The position numbers and the translations under genes were made by a program. Below the pieces are notes generated by a model, which saw only the letters and a list, made by a program, of their open reading frames with translations, had not been told where the DNA came from and ran no database searches. A stretch of 11,782 nucleotides of DNA from an uncultured Austwickia sp. GTDB taxonomy: Bacteria; Actinomycetota; Actinomycetes; Actinomycetales; Dermatophilaceae. Of the stretch, positions 1 to 5,980 are shown piece by piece; within the stretch, counting starts at the first letter, position 1, and every line of letters begins with the position of its first letter. Where the stretch lies: contig CAKUSI010000093.1 of the NCBI GenBank assembly GCA_934678955.1, positions 1 to 11,782 on the forward strand. The letters are read 5' to 3'.

Positions 1-942
1 GACCTGCACCTCGCACCGGGTCGCGAGGCCGGCGGCCACGACGTTCTTGGCCACCCACCGCGTCGCGTACGCGGCCGAGCGGTCCACCTTGCTGGGGTCC
101 TTGCCGGAGAAGGCGCCACCCCCGTGCCGGGCCATGCCGCCGTAGGTGTCGACGATGATCTTGCGGCCCGTCAGCCCCGCGTCGCCCATCGGGCCGCCGA
201 TCTCGAAGCGCCCAGTCGGGTTGATCAGCGTGCGGTAGTCGGAGACGTCGAGCTTCACGCCTGCGTGGCGCAGGTCCTCCAGGACCGGGCCGATCACGTA
301 CTGCTCCACATCCGGCGCCAGCAACGCCTCCAGCGAGACGTCGGCCGCGTGTTGACTGGACACGACGACGGTGTCCAGGGCGATGGGGCGCTCCCCCTCG
401 TACGCGATCGTCACCTGCGTCTTGCCATCCGGGCGCAGGTAGGCCATCTGGCCCGACTTACGCACGGCGGTAAGCCTCTCGGCCAGGCGATGGGCCAGGT
501 AGATCGGCAGCGGCATGAACTCGGGCGTGTCATCGCACGCGTACCCGAACATCAGGCCTTGGTCGCCTGCGCCTTGCTTATCCATCGGGTCGACGCCACC
601 GGTGCGGTTCTCGTAGGCAGTGTCAACGCCCTGCGCGATATCCGCGCTCTGCTGGCCGATCGAGATCTCCACCCCGCACGTCGTACCGTCGAAGCCCTTG
701 ACCGAGCTGTCATAGCCGATTCCGACGATCGTGTCCCGCACGATGCGAGGGATGTCGACGTACCCCACCGTGTCGACCTCACCGGCCACGTGCACCAACC
801 CCGTGGTCACGAGCGTCTCGACCGCTACGCGGGCCTGCGGATCCTGCGCCAACATGGCATCGAGGATCGAATCGGAGATCTGGTCGCAGATCTTGTCGGG
901 GTGGCCCTCGGTGACGGATTCGGACGTGAACAGGCGGGCCAC
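1..942 (-). CDS. metK: S-adenosylmethionine synthetase MetK, C-terminus cut off by window edge
   Basis: Cytosolic methionine adenosyltransferase, which makes S-adenosylmethionine, the main methyl donor, from methionine and ATP. The 314 visible codons cover the N-terminal and central domains and most of the C-terminal one; the family is usually about 400 residues, so roughly 85 to 90 are missing beyond base 1. Visible motifs are GHPDK (13-17) near the N-terminus, the ATP-binding hexapeptide GAGDQG (125-130) followed by LMFGY, and the phosphate-binding loop GGGAFSGKD (274-282) followed by PSKVDRS. The start is GTG at 942, since an AGGAGG (947-952) lies 4 bases upstream and the product begins [17 protein letters not shown] as family members do. 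It is separated from the upstream yidG-like gene by 129 bases holding two hairpins, so it may have its own promoter or leader control. No key residue is missing in the visible part. Identification is secure. Confidence 0.97.
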   Translation of the reverse strand, partial: MARLFTSESVTEGHPDKICDQISDSILDAMLAQDPQARVAVETLVTTGLVHVAGEVDTVGYVDIPRIVRDTIVGIGYDSSVKGFDGTTCGVEISIGQQSADIAQGVDTAYENRTGGVDPMDKQGAGDQGLMFGYACDDTPEFMPLPIYLAHRLAERLTAVRKSGQMAYLRPDGKTQVTIAYEGERPIALDTVVVSSQHAADVSLEALLAPDVEQYVIGPVLEDLRHAGVKLDVSDYRTLINPTGRFEIGGPMGDAGLTGRKIIVDTYGGMARHGGGAFSGKDPSKVDRSAAYATRWVAKNVVAAGLATRCEVQV

Positions 943-968
943 GAAGCCTCCTAGCGGTGGGTGGGGTC

Positions 969-1025
969 GGCACGGGCTACGCCGCGCGTGCCTGGCGCCG
1001 GACGCAATGCGCGTCCCGGGGCGCC
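969..1025 (-). promoter_or_regulatory. Structured metK leader: two adjacent hairpins
   Basis: On the metK sense strand the leader can fold into two neighbouring stem-loops. The first (994-1025) pairs 1000-1005 with 1011-1016 around a 5-base loop and extends by six more pairs (994-999 with 1020-1025) across a 3-base bulge. The second (969-992) pairs 969-974 with 987-992 and contains an inner 3-bp stem with a 3-base loop. Neither is followed by a U-run, so they are poor intrinsic terminators. The second ends about 17 bases before the metK Shine-Dalgarno. They could be a transcript-stabilising or SAM-responsive leader, but I do not recognise a known SAM riboswitch class. GC-rich DNA folds easily, so function is inference. 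Confidence 0.35.
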
Positions 1026-1039
1026 TCAGGTGCGGCCCA

Positions 1040-1045
1040 ATGCTA
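1040..1045 (-). promoter_or_regulatory. Possible -10 element for metK
   Basis: On the minus strand the hexamer TAGCAT fits the loose actinobacterial TANNNT -10 pattern. It lies about 98 bases before the metK start and upstream of both leader hairpins, so a transcript from it would contain them. No convincing -35 element is found at 16 to 19 bases; the nearest match, GCGACA, is 20 bases away. Weak call, recorded because it is the only candidate in this gap. Confidence 0.2.
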
Positions 1046-1071
1046 GCAGTGGCCCCGAACCGCCCTGTCGC

Positions 1072-1410
1072 TCACAGTCCCTGCGCCGCCAGGTGCAACG
1101 CGCCCCCGGCCAGCGCGATCGTGGACAGCGTCAGGCTCGTGACAGCCCAGCCGGTGCGCGGATACTTCTCGTCGCAGATGCCGCGGACCCGGCGCCGGTG
1201 CGTGATCGACGCGGAGATGTACGCGCCGACGGCCAACGCCCAGGACAGGACGGCCAGCCCGAGCAGGACCGGCCCGGACCGCGCCAGGGAGCGCAGGAGG
1301 AGGAGCGCGATGACGCTGCTCGCGAGCGCGGTGCGGTACCAGGCCAGAGTCGTCCGCTCCGGCTGCAGCCCCGGGTCGGAGTGACCTGCGTCGCGTGGAG
1401 GCCCGCTCAT
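1072..1410 (-). CDS. yidG: DUF202 family membrane protein, YidG-like
   Basis: Small inner-membrane protein of the DUF202 family, whose biochemical role is unknown. The 112 residues begin with a short hydrophilic segment and then the YidG-type signature DPGLQPERTTLAWYRT (12-27). Three predicted membrane helices follow at about 28-41, 47-66 and 87-107, with a basic loop near 71-84 (HRRRVRGICDEKYPR). The length matches Escherichia coli YidG (about 120). The ATG at 1410 overlaps the stop of the upstream YidH-like gene as ATGA, so the two are translationally coupled and probably act together. No strong Shine-Dalgarno of its own is visible. The same frame stays open upstream to 1686, but that part lies over yidH and shows no family similarity. 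Family assignment is firm; the symbol rests on resemblance to the E. coli pair. Confidence 0.87.
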   Translation of the reverse strand: MSGPPRDAGHSDPGLQPERTTLAWYRTALASSVIALLLLRSLARSGPVLLGLAVLSWALAVGAYISASITHRRRVRGICDEKYPRTGWAVTSLTLSTIALAGGALHLAAQGL

Positions 1411-1826
1411 CCCGCGTTGGCCCAGATGATGGCGAGCGTGAGCAGCACCCCCGCCAGGACGCCGCCGATCAGGACGGGAACGAGGGCGGGGATGGGGAGC
1501 GGTTGACGAGCCCTCATGGCGCGTTCCACGCGCAGCCATCGCAGGCCGGCTGTCATCGACGTCATCAAGGCGAGAGAAGCCAGGCCGAAGGCGAGGACGC
1601 TGCGAGTCACCCCGGTGAACACCCCGCCCGCGAAGGCCTCCACGGCGATGGCCCCACCCACGAGGGCAAGGGACGTACGGATCCACGCCAGGAAGGTCCG
1701 CTCGTTGGCGAGGCTGAACCTGGGGTCGGGTTCCTGCCCCCCGGGCAGGAGGCGTCGCGCCAGCCAGCCGCGTCTCGACCCGGAGCCGCCGCTTCGGTCC
1801 GCAGGGCGCCCCGTCGCGTCAGTCAT
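1407..1826 (-). CDS. yidH: DUF202 family membrane protein, YidH-like
   Basis: Second member of a DUF202 pair, with unknown function at the membrane. The 139 residues comprise a basic, disordered N-terminal tail (about 1-33, rich in Gly, Ser and Arg), the YidH signature DPRFSLANERTFLAWIRTSL (34-53), and membrane helices at about 51-70, 76-95 and 113-135. A conserved GLRWLRVERAMR segment (94-105) sits between helices 2 and 3. E. coli YidH is about 115 residues, so the N-terminal tail is the main difference. The ATG at 1826 lies 34 bases after the coaBC stop and lacks a clear Shine-Dalgarno. Its stop overlaps the yidG-like start by 4 bases. In mycobacteria metK directly follows coaBC, as I recall it, so this pair interrupts an otherwise conserved order. 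Confidence 0.88.
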   Translation of the reverse strand: MTDATGRPADRSGGSGSRRGWLARRLLPGGQEPDPRFSLANERTFLAWIRTSLALVGGAIAVEAFAGGVFTGVTRSVLAFGLASLALMTSMTAGLRWLRVERAMRARQPLPIPALVPVLIGGVLAGVLLTLAIIWANAG

Positions 1827-1860
1827 GACGCGCCCGTTCCGTCCTCACTCCTGATCCTGC

Positions 1861-3273
1861 TCAGATCCGTTGGGCCAGCACGTCGAGGAGCGCCGACGCC
1901 GCTTCCCCCTTGCTGCCTGTGACCTCGGTGATCGGATCGGGGTGACCAGGCTCAAGGATCGACACGGTCGTCGTGTCGTGGCCGAAGACCGTGTCGCGGC
2001 CCACCTGGTTGGCCACCAGCAGGTCGCACCCCTTGCGCCGAAGCTTCTCGCGGGCGAGGTCGAGCACGGAGGTCTGCGCGTCTCCCGTCTCCGCCGCGAA
2101 GCCGACGATCACGGGGTAGTCCGCGCCGGCCTCGCGGCGCCGAGCGACCAGCCCCGCGAGAATGTCCGGGTTGCGGACGAGCTCGATCACCGGCGCGTCG
2201 TCCTCGTGGCCAGGGTCGTGGCTCTTCTTGATCTTGGCGTCCGTGTAGGTCTTGGGCCGGAAGTCGGCGACGGCCGCGGCCATGATGATCGCGTCCGCGT
2301 CGCCGTACGCCTCCTCGACGGCGGCCTGCAACTCGAGCGCGGACTCCACTGCGCGGACGGTGACCGTACCGCCACCGTACGGCGTCGGATACTCGGACGG
2401 CAGCGGCAGCTCAACGTTCGCGCTGATCAGCTCCACGATCGCGCCGCGCCGCGCGGCCTCTGCAGCGATCGCGTACCCCTGCTTCCCCGAGCTGCGGTTG
2501 CCCAGGAACCGCACCGGGTCGAGGGCCTCCCGCGTGCCCCCGGCGGTGACAACGATGCGGCGACCCGCCAACACGCCGAGGGGGGCGTCCGGAACGTTCA
2601 ACGGGTCCGCGGGTCGGGCGCCACCGGCTCTCGGATCTGCGGGAGCCGACGCGTCGGCCGCGAAGGCGCTGGGGCGCAGGAGAGCCTGGCTACTCACGGC
2701 CGAACCGCCGCTCAGGACCGCCATCGCCTCGGCGTAGATCTCCTCCGGCTCAGGCAGGCGCCCGGGCCCGGAGTCCACGCCGGTGAGTCGGCCCACGGCC
2801 GGGTCGATCACGTGCACCCCGCGGGAGCGCAGCGTCGCCACGTTCGCCTGCGTCGCCGGGTGCAGCCACATCTCGGTATGCATGGCCGGCGCCATGACGA
2901 CCGGGCAACGGGCGGTGAGCAGAACGTTCGTGAGGAGGTCGTTCGCGAGCCCGTGGGCGGCGCGCGCCAACAGGTCGGCGGTCGCCGGCGCGACCACCAC
3001 CAGATCGGCCTGCTGCCCCACGCGCACGTGGCGCACCTCGTCGACTCCGTCCCAGACGGACGTGCTCACGGGGTGCCCCGAGAGCGCTTCCCAGGTGGCG
3101 GTGCCGACGAAGTGCAGCGCGGCCTCGGTCGGAACCACCGTGACGTCCGCTCCCGCCTCGCTGAACCGACGCGACAGCGCACATGCCTTGTAGGCCGCGA
3201 TCCCGCCACCCACGCCAAGGACGACCCGCAGGCGCGGGTCGTCCGGCGTCGTCATTCCCTCGGTCGAGCCCAC
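1861..3273 (-). CDS. coaBC: Bifunctional phosphopantothenoylcysteine synthetase/decarboxylase CoaBC (Dfp)
   Basis: Catalyses two CoA steps: CTP-dependent joining of 4'-phosphopantothenate to cysteine (CoaB) and FMN-dependent decarboxylation to 4'-phosphopantetheine (CoaC). The CoaC domain (about 15-187) shows GVGGGIAAYKAC (20-31), active-site His82 in VRHVRVG, PAMHTEMW (129-136) and the clamp-like GPGRLPEPEEI (169-179). The CoaB domain (about 233-470) shows TAGGTRE, DPVRFLGNRSSGKQGYA (252-268), AKIKK (346-350), ELVRNPDIL and VGFAAET. His in PAMHTEMW, where E. coli has Asn, is in my memory normal for actinobacteria. Residues about 188-232 form an Ala/Pro/Gly/Ser-rich linker, and the 470-residue total exceeds the roughly 420 of the mycobacterial enzyme. 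I chose the GTG at 3273, which has a GAGG 7 bases upstream; an ATG at 3255 giving MTTPDDPRLRV is a serious alternative. It follows rpoZ by 13 bases. Confidence 0.96.
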   Translation of the reverse strand: MGSTEGMTTPDDPRLRVVLGVGGGIAAYKACALSRRFSEAGADVTVVPTEAALHFVGTATWEALSGHPVSTSVWDGVDEVRHVRVGQQADLVVVAPATADLLARAAHGLANDLLTNVLLTARCPVVMAPAMHTEMWLHPATQANVATLRSRGVHVIDPAVGRLTGVDSGPGRLPEPEEIYAEAMAVLSGGSAVSSQALLRPSAFAADASAPADPRAGGARPADPLNVPDAPLGVLAGRRIVVTAGGTREALDPVRFLGNRSSGKQGYAIAAEAARRGAIVELISANVELPLPSEYPTPYGGGTVTVRAVESALELQAAVEEAYGDADAIIMAAAVADFRPKTYTDAKIKKSHDPGHEDDAPVIELVRNPDILAGLVARRREAGADYPVIVGFAAETGDAQTSVLDLAREKLRRKGCDLLVANQVGRDTVFGHDTTTVSILEPGHPDPITEVTGSKGEAASALLDVLAQRI

Positions 3274-3286
3274 CGGCCCGCCTCGG

Positions 3287-3550
3287 TCAGGCTTCCAGCG
3301 GGGTCGACGTCAGCAGGTGGCTGTTGATCTCGCGCAGGGCGACGGACAGCGGCTTCTCATGCACCTGCGTCTCCACGAGGGGGCCCACGTACTCCAGCAG
3401 GCCCTCCGAGAGCTGGCTGTAGTAGGCGTTGATCTGCCGGGCCCGCTTGGCCGAGTAGATCACCAGCGCGTACTTGCTCTCCGCGACCTCGAGGAGATCG
3501 TCGATGGGCGGGTTGGTGATGCCGATCGGGTTCGCTACGGTGCCGGACAC
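3287..3550 (-). CDS. rpoZ: DNA-directed RNA polymerase omega subunit
   Basis: Omega subunit, which helps fold and hold the beta' subunit during RNA polymerase assembly. The 87-residue product starts [20 protein letters not shown]. It carries the omega core [17 protein letters not shown] (25-41), in which the basic AKRARQIN helix is the most conserved part, then LEYVGPLVE (52-60) and a C-terminal [10 protein letters not shown] (66-75), an arrangement typical of actinobacteria. Length is normal to slightly short. The start is GTG at 3550, with a GAGAG-type Shine-Dalgarno. The first 16 bases overlap the end of gmk in another frame, so translation is probably coupled to gmk. coaBC follows after 13 bases. 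Placement between gmk and coaBC is conserved in actinobacteria. Confidence 0.96.
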   Translation of the reverse strand: MSGTVANPIGITNPPIDDLLEVAESKYALVIYSAKRARQINAYYSQLSEGLLEYVGPLVETQVHEKPLSVALREINSHLLTSTPLEA

Positions 3551-4236
3551 AGGCGCTCTCTCGTTTCGTCAGGGTCTTTGCGGTCGCGGTGTTTTCCCGC
3601 GTACGGACGGGCGGCCGCCGCGCGGACGTTCTCTTCGCCGGTTCGGCCTTCCCAGATCCAGTGTACGAGCTCCGCGCCGGCACGCTCGACGTCGTCGTTC
3701 ACGATGACCACGTCGAACTCGCCTGCGGCCTCCAGCTCCACCCGTGCGGTGGCGAGCCGCGTTTCTCGTTCGGCCTCCCCCTCCGTGCCTCGGGTGGCGA
3801 GTCGGCGAACCAGGTCCTCCCAGCTCGGCGGGGCCAGGAACACGAAACGTGCCTCCGGCATGGTCCGGCGCACCTGGCGGGCACCCTGGATGTCGATCTC
3901 CAGGAGCACGGGGTGGCCTTCCGCGAGCGCCTCCTCAACCGGCCTGCGCGGCGTGCCGTAGCGCGCCCGTCCGTGGACCTCGGCCCACTCCAGGAACTCC
4001 CCCGCTTGGATCATCGCGTCGAACTGGTCATCGTCGACGAAGAAGTAGTGACGGCCGTCGACCTCGCCCGGACGAGCAGGGCGGGTGGTCGCCGAGATCG
4101 ACATCCACACTCGCGGGTGGTGTCGGCGCACCCACGCGGACACCGTGCCCTTGCCGACCGCTGTGGGACCAGCGAGGACGATCAGTCGAGCGGAGCCGTC
4201 CCTGGCCTGGTCAGGGTCATGGGCCGGCGGCATCAC
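3535..4236 (-). CDS. gmk: Guanylate kinase
   Basis: Cytosolic kinase that transfers phosphate from ATP to GMP to make GDP, feeding GTP and dGTP pools. The 233 residues show a P-loop GPTAVGKGT (23-31), the GMP-binding segment [14 protein letters not shown] (48-61) followed by [17 protein letters not shown] (79-89), [12 protein letters not shown] (113-124), and [14 protein letters not shown] (133-146) with RGTE in the lid region. The P-loop has Thr where Ser is commoner (GPS). From about residue 200 there is a charged tail of about 30 residues beyond the usual end, and its coding sequence runs 16 bases into rpoZ. Start: GTG at 4236, immediately followed by ATG at 4233, so either may be used. 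It lies 7 bases after the mihF stop; the AGAGGG upstream is rather distant, which suggests coupling to mihF. Confidence 0.96.
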   Translation of the reverse strand: MMPPAHDPDQARDGSARLIVLAGPTAVGKGTVSAWVRRHHPRVWMSISATTRPARPGEVDGRHYFFVDDDQFDAMIQAGEFLEWAEVHGRARYGTPRRPVEEALAEGHPVLLEIDIQGARQVRRTMPEARFVFLAPPSWEDLVRRLATRGTEGEAERETRLATARVELEAAGEFDVVIVNDDVERAGAELVHWIWEGRTGEENVRAAAARPYAGKHRDRKDPDETRERLCPAP

Positions 4237-4243
4237 GCTGGAG

Positions 4244-4564
4244 TCAAGCCCTCTTGCCGAAGCGCTCGAGCAGCGCCGCGATCTGGTTGGCGCCCAGGCC
4301 CCGCACGCGGCGGGTCTCGGAGATGCCGATCTCCTCCATGATCTGGCGGGCCCGCACTCGGCCCACGCCGGGCATGGACTCCAGCAGCGAGGAGACCTTC
4401 ATCTTTCCGATGACGTCGTTGGACTTCCCCTCGTTGACCACGTCGGCGAGGGAGCCCTCGGAGTTCTTGAGGCGGTTCTTGACGGCCGCCCGCTCACGCC
4501 GCGCCGCCGCTGCCTTCTCAAGTGCTTCCGCGCGCTGCTCTGGGGTCAGCTGGGGTAGGGCCAC
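4244..4564 (-). CDS. mihF: Actinobacterial integration host factor MihF, nucleoid DNA-binding protein
   Basis: Small basic nucleoid-associated protein found in actinobacteria (mIHF/sIHF), essential in mycobacteria and unrelated to the alpha/beta IHF of proteobacteria. The 106-residue product starts [19 protein letters not shown], continues with an Ala/Arg/Glu-rich first helix (to about 33) and [16 protein letters not shown] (53-68), and ends with the helix-turn DNA-binding part [11 protein letters not shown] (70-80) and [19 protein letters not shown] (85-103). This agrees with mycobacterial mIHF (about 105 residues). The start is GTG at 4564: a GAGGAG at 4571-4576 is 6 bases upstream and homologues begin at exactly this residue. 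The frame is open further upstream to 4696, but that part covers the promoter and is not family-like. It heads the mihF-gmk-rpoZ-coaBC block. Confidence 0.96.
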   Translation of the reverse strand: MALPQLTPEQRAEALEKAAAARRERAAVKNRLKNSEGSLADVVNEGKSNDVIGKMKVSSLLESMPGVGRVRARQIMEEIGISETRRVRGLGANQIAALLERFGKRA

Positions 4565-4667
4565 GGGTCTCTCCTCGGAGTGCTGCCGGATGCTTCGGAA
4601 TCGGCGGGCACGCGAACTCGGAAAGGTTCCCCCGACCGGTGACACGAACGCACCGACCCCGGGGTAG

Positions 4668-4696
4668 AACCTAGCGAAACCGCCGATCACGTGCAA
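4668..4696 (-). promoter_or_regulatory. Candidate sigma-A type promoter for mihF-gmk-rpoZ-coaBC
   Basis: On the minus strand TTGCAC (4691-4696) and TAGGTT (4668-4673) are separated by exactly 17 bases. The first keeps the TTG of the -35 consensus and the second fits the actinobacterial TANNNT -10. This is the only long non-coding gap (4565-4738) between the pyr and mihF blocks, and a start near 4661 would give a leader of about 97 bases before the mihF GTG. An imperfect inverted repeat overlaps the -35 and is listed separately. Read from sequence only. Confidence 0.5.
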
Positions 4697-4709
4697 CGTT
4701 AACGCGATC
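4685..4709. promoter_or_regulatory. Imperfect inverted repeat over the mihF -35 element (operator candidate)
   Basis: The arms GATCACGT (4685-4692) and ACGCGATC (4702-4709) are reverse complements at 7 of 8 positions, with 9 bases between them. The perfect 8-base palindrome CGTTAACG (4697-4704) overlaps the right arm, and the left arm covers part of the -35. The position suits a repressor or autoregulatory site, but no regulator is identified and chance is possible. Confidence 0.25.
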
Positions 4710-4716
4710 CGCCCTC

Positions 4717-4731
4717 CGCGCGTCGCGCGCG
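4717..4731 (-). other. Small GC hairpin just after the chorismate mutase stop
   Basis: CGCGCG, a 3-base loop and CGCGCG form a 6-bp stem starting 7 bases downstream of the stop codon at 4739. No T-run follows, so it is not a convincing intrinsic terminator. It may mark the end of the pyr transcript or protect the 3' end. Confidence 0.2.
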
Positions 4732-4738
4732 TTCGACC

Positions 4739-5068
4739 TCACCGCGTGTGGTCCTCCGCGATCGCGCGATGGTGCCGGATCACCTCGTCGATGATGAAGC
4801 CGAGGAATTTCTCCGCGAACGACGGATCGAGGTGGGCGTCCTCGGCGAGAGCACGCAGCCGGGCGATCTGCTCGGATTCCCGCGCCGGATCCGCAGGTGG
4901 GAGGCCGTGTTCGGCCTTCAGCCGCCCGACGCGTTGCGTGCATTTGAAACGCTCCGCCAGCAGGTGGACGAGGGCTGCGTCGATGTTGTCGATGCTGGCC
5001 CGGATGTCCGCCAAGTCGGCGCGGACCGGGTCGCGCCCAGGGTCGTGGGCCCCTTTCGGGCTATTCAC
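4739..5068 (-). CDS. AroQ-type chorismate mutase family protein
   Basis: Probable all-helical chorismate mutase (converts chorismate to prephenate, the entry to Phe and Tyr), 109 residues. It lines up without gaps against E. coli AroQ as I remember it, with an offset of 12. Arg23, Arg40, Lys51, Asp60, Arg63 and Glu64 correspond to Arg11, Arg28, Lys39, Asp48, Arg51 and Glu52. The positions of Ser84 and Gln88 are Val96 and His100, within FIIDEVIRHHRAI (91-103). The GLPPADPARESEQIARLR stretch (55-72) resembles an actinobacterial group annotated as chorismate mutase. The GTG start at 5068 overlaps the pyrF stop as GTGA and has GGGG 6 bases upstream; another GTG at 5080 is possible. It is the last gene of the pyr transcript, an odd place for an aromatic enzyme. 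Fold is confident; activity and substrate are less so. Confidence 0.82.
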   Translation of the reverse strand: MNSPKGAHDPGRDPVRADLADIRASIDNIDAALVHLLAERFKCTQRVGRLKAEHGLPPADPARESEQIARLRALAEDAHLDPSFAEKFLGFIIDEVIRHHRAIAEDHTR

Positions 5069-5955
5069 GGCGCGCCCCACAGGTCGGCGAAGTGCGCTGC
5101 GGTGCGCCGAGCGGCTTCTCGCAGTGCGACGACTTGCGGTCCGGCAGAGAGGATTTCACGACTGGAAGAGGCCAACACGGCCGGCAGCGCCGCGCCGAAG
5201 ACCGCCCGCACGTCCTGTCCACTGGCGCCCTGGGCCCCCACGCCGGGCGCGAGCAAGGGGGCGTTCGCCGCCGCCAGGTCGAGGCCGAGACGCTCCACCG
5301 CGTCGCCCACCGTGGCCCCGACGACCATCCCGACGCTGCCCAGCCGGCCTTGTGCTCGGGCGGACTCGTTGTCCGCGGTCACCCCGGCCACGATCGTGCC
5401 GGCGACCGACCCCCGCTCCCGTCCCGTCGCCGGATCGCTCCGGGCGTGCTGCACGTCCGGCCCCTCCGGGTTGGAGGTCAGCGCGAGGACGAACACGCCC
5501 CGGCCGGTCTCCGCGGCCAGGTCGAGGGCGGGTCGTAGGGAGCCGTATCCCAGGTATGGGCTCACGGTGATCGCATCCGTCGCCAGGGACGAGCCGTCGC
5601 CCAGGTAGGCCTGCGCGTACGCCCCCATCGTCGAGCCGATGTCGCCGCGCTTCACGTCGAGGATGCACAGCGTGCCGCTCTCCCGCAGGGCCGCGAGCGT
5701 ACGTTCGAGGACCGCCACCCCGGCGGCTCCGTGCCGTTCGAAGAACGCCGACTGGGGCTTGACGCAGGCGACCACGCCGGCGAATGCCTCGACACACCGC
5801 AGTGCGAAGGTCTCCAGGCCGGCGGCATCGTCCGTCAGCCCCCAGGCGTCCAGCAGTCCCGCGTGCGGGTCGATGCCGGCGCACAGGGGCCCGGCGTCAT
5901 CCATCGCCGCGCGCAGCCGCGCGCCGAAGGGCTCAGCGGAGTGGCGGATCACCAC
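5065..5955 (-). CDS. pyrF: Orotidine 5'-phosphate decarboxylase (long, subfamily 2 type)
   Basis: Final step of UMP synthesis: decarboxylation of orotidine 5'-phosphate. The 296 residues are of the longer PyrF type found in actinobacteria. Visible motifs are FGARLRAAM, LCAGIDPH (24-31), VKPQSAFFERHG (65-76) with Lys66, the catalytic DVKRGDIGSTM (100-110) containing the Asp100/Lys102/Asp105 set, SPYLGYGSLRP (132-142), ALTSNPEG (158-165), and the phosphate-binding LLAPGVGAQG (234-243) followed by ASSSREIL. An AGGAGG (5961-5966) lies 5 bases before the GTG at 5955 and 8 before a second GTG at 5952; either could start. The frame is open upstream into pyrD, but that part is not PyrF-like. The 25-base gap after pyrD is the only wide junction in the pyr block. 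The stop overlaps the chorismate mutase start. Confidence 0.96.
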   Translation of the reverse strand: MVIRHSAEPFGARLRAAMDDAGPLCAGIDPHAGLLDAWGLTDDAAGLETFALRCVEAFAGVVACVKPQSAFFERHGAAGVAVLERTLAALRESGTLCILDVKRGDIGSTMGAYAQAYLGDGSSLATDAITVSPYLGYGSLRPALDLAAETGRGVFVLALTSNPEGPDVQHARSDPATGRERGSVAGTIVAGVTADNESARAQGRLGSVGMVVGATVGDAVERLGLDLAAANAPLLAPGVGAQGASGQDVRAVFGAALPAVLASSSREILSAGPQVVALREAARRTAAHFADLWGAP

Positions 5956-5980
5956 GACGTCCTCCTGGGCTTGCGGGTGG

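Noticed and set aside
943..1071. Known SAM riboswitch upstream of metK
   Set aside because: The hairpins do not show a recognisable SAM-I, SAM-II, SAM-III or SAM-IV architecture by eye, so it is reported only as a structured leader.
1411..1686. Upstream extension of the yidG-like frame
   Set aside because: It lies over the conserved YidH-like gene in another frame and shows no DUF202 features. The ATGA junction gives the natural start.
4244..4696. Longer 150-residue version of MihF
   Set aside because: The extra residues cover the promoter-like elements and leader, do not resemble the family, and a good Shine-Dalgarno precedes the GTG at 4564, where homologues begin.
4717..4731. Intrinsic terminator after the chorismate mutase gene
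   Set aside because: The 6-bp stem has no following T-run. Kept only as a low-confidence hairpin.
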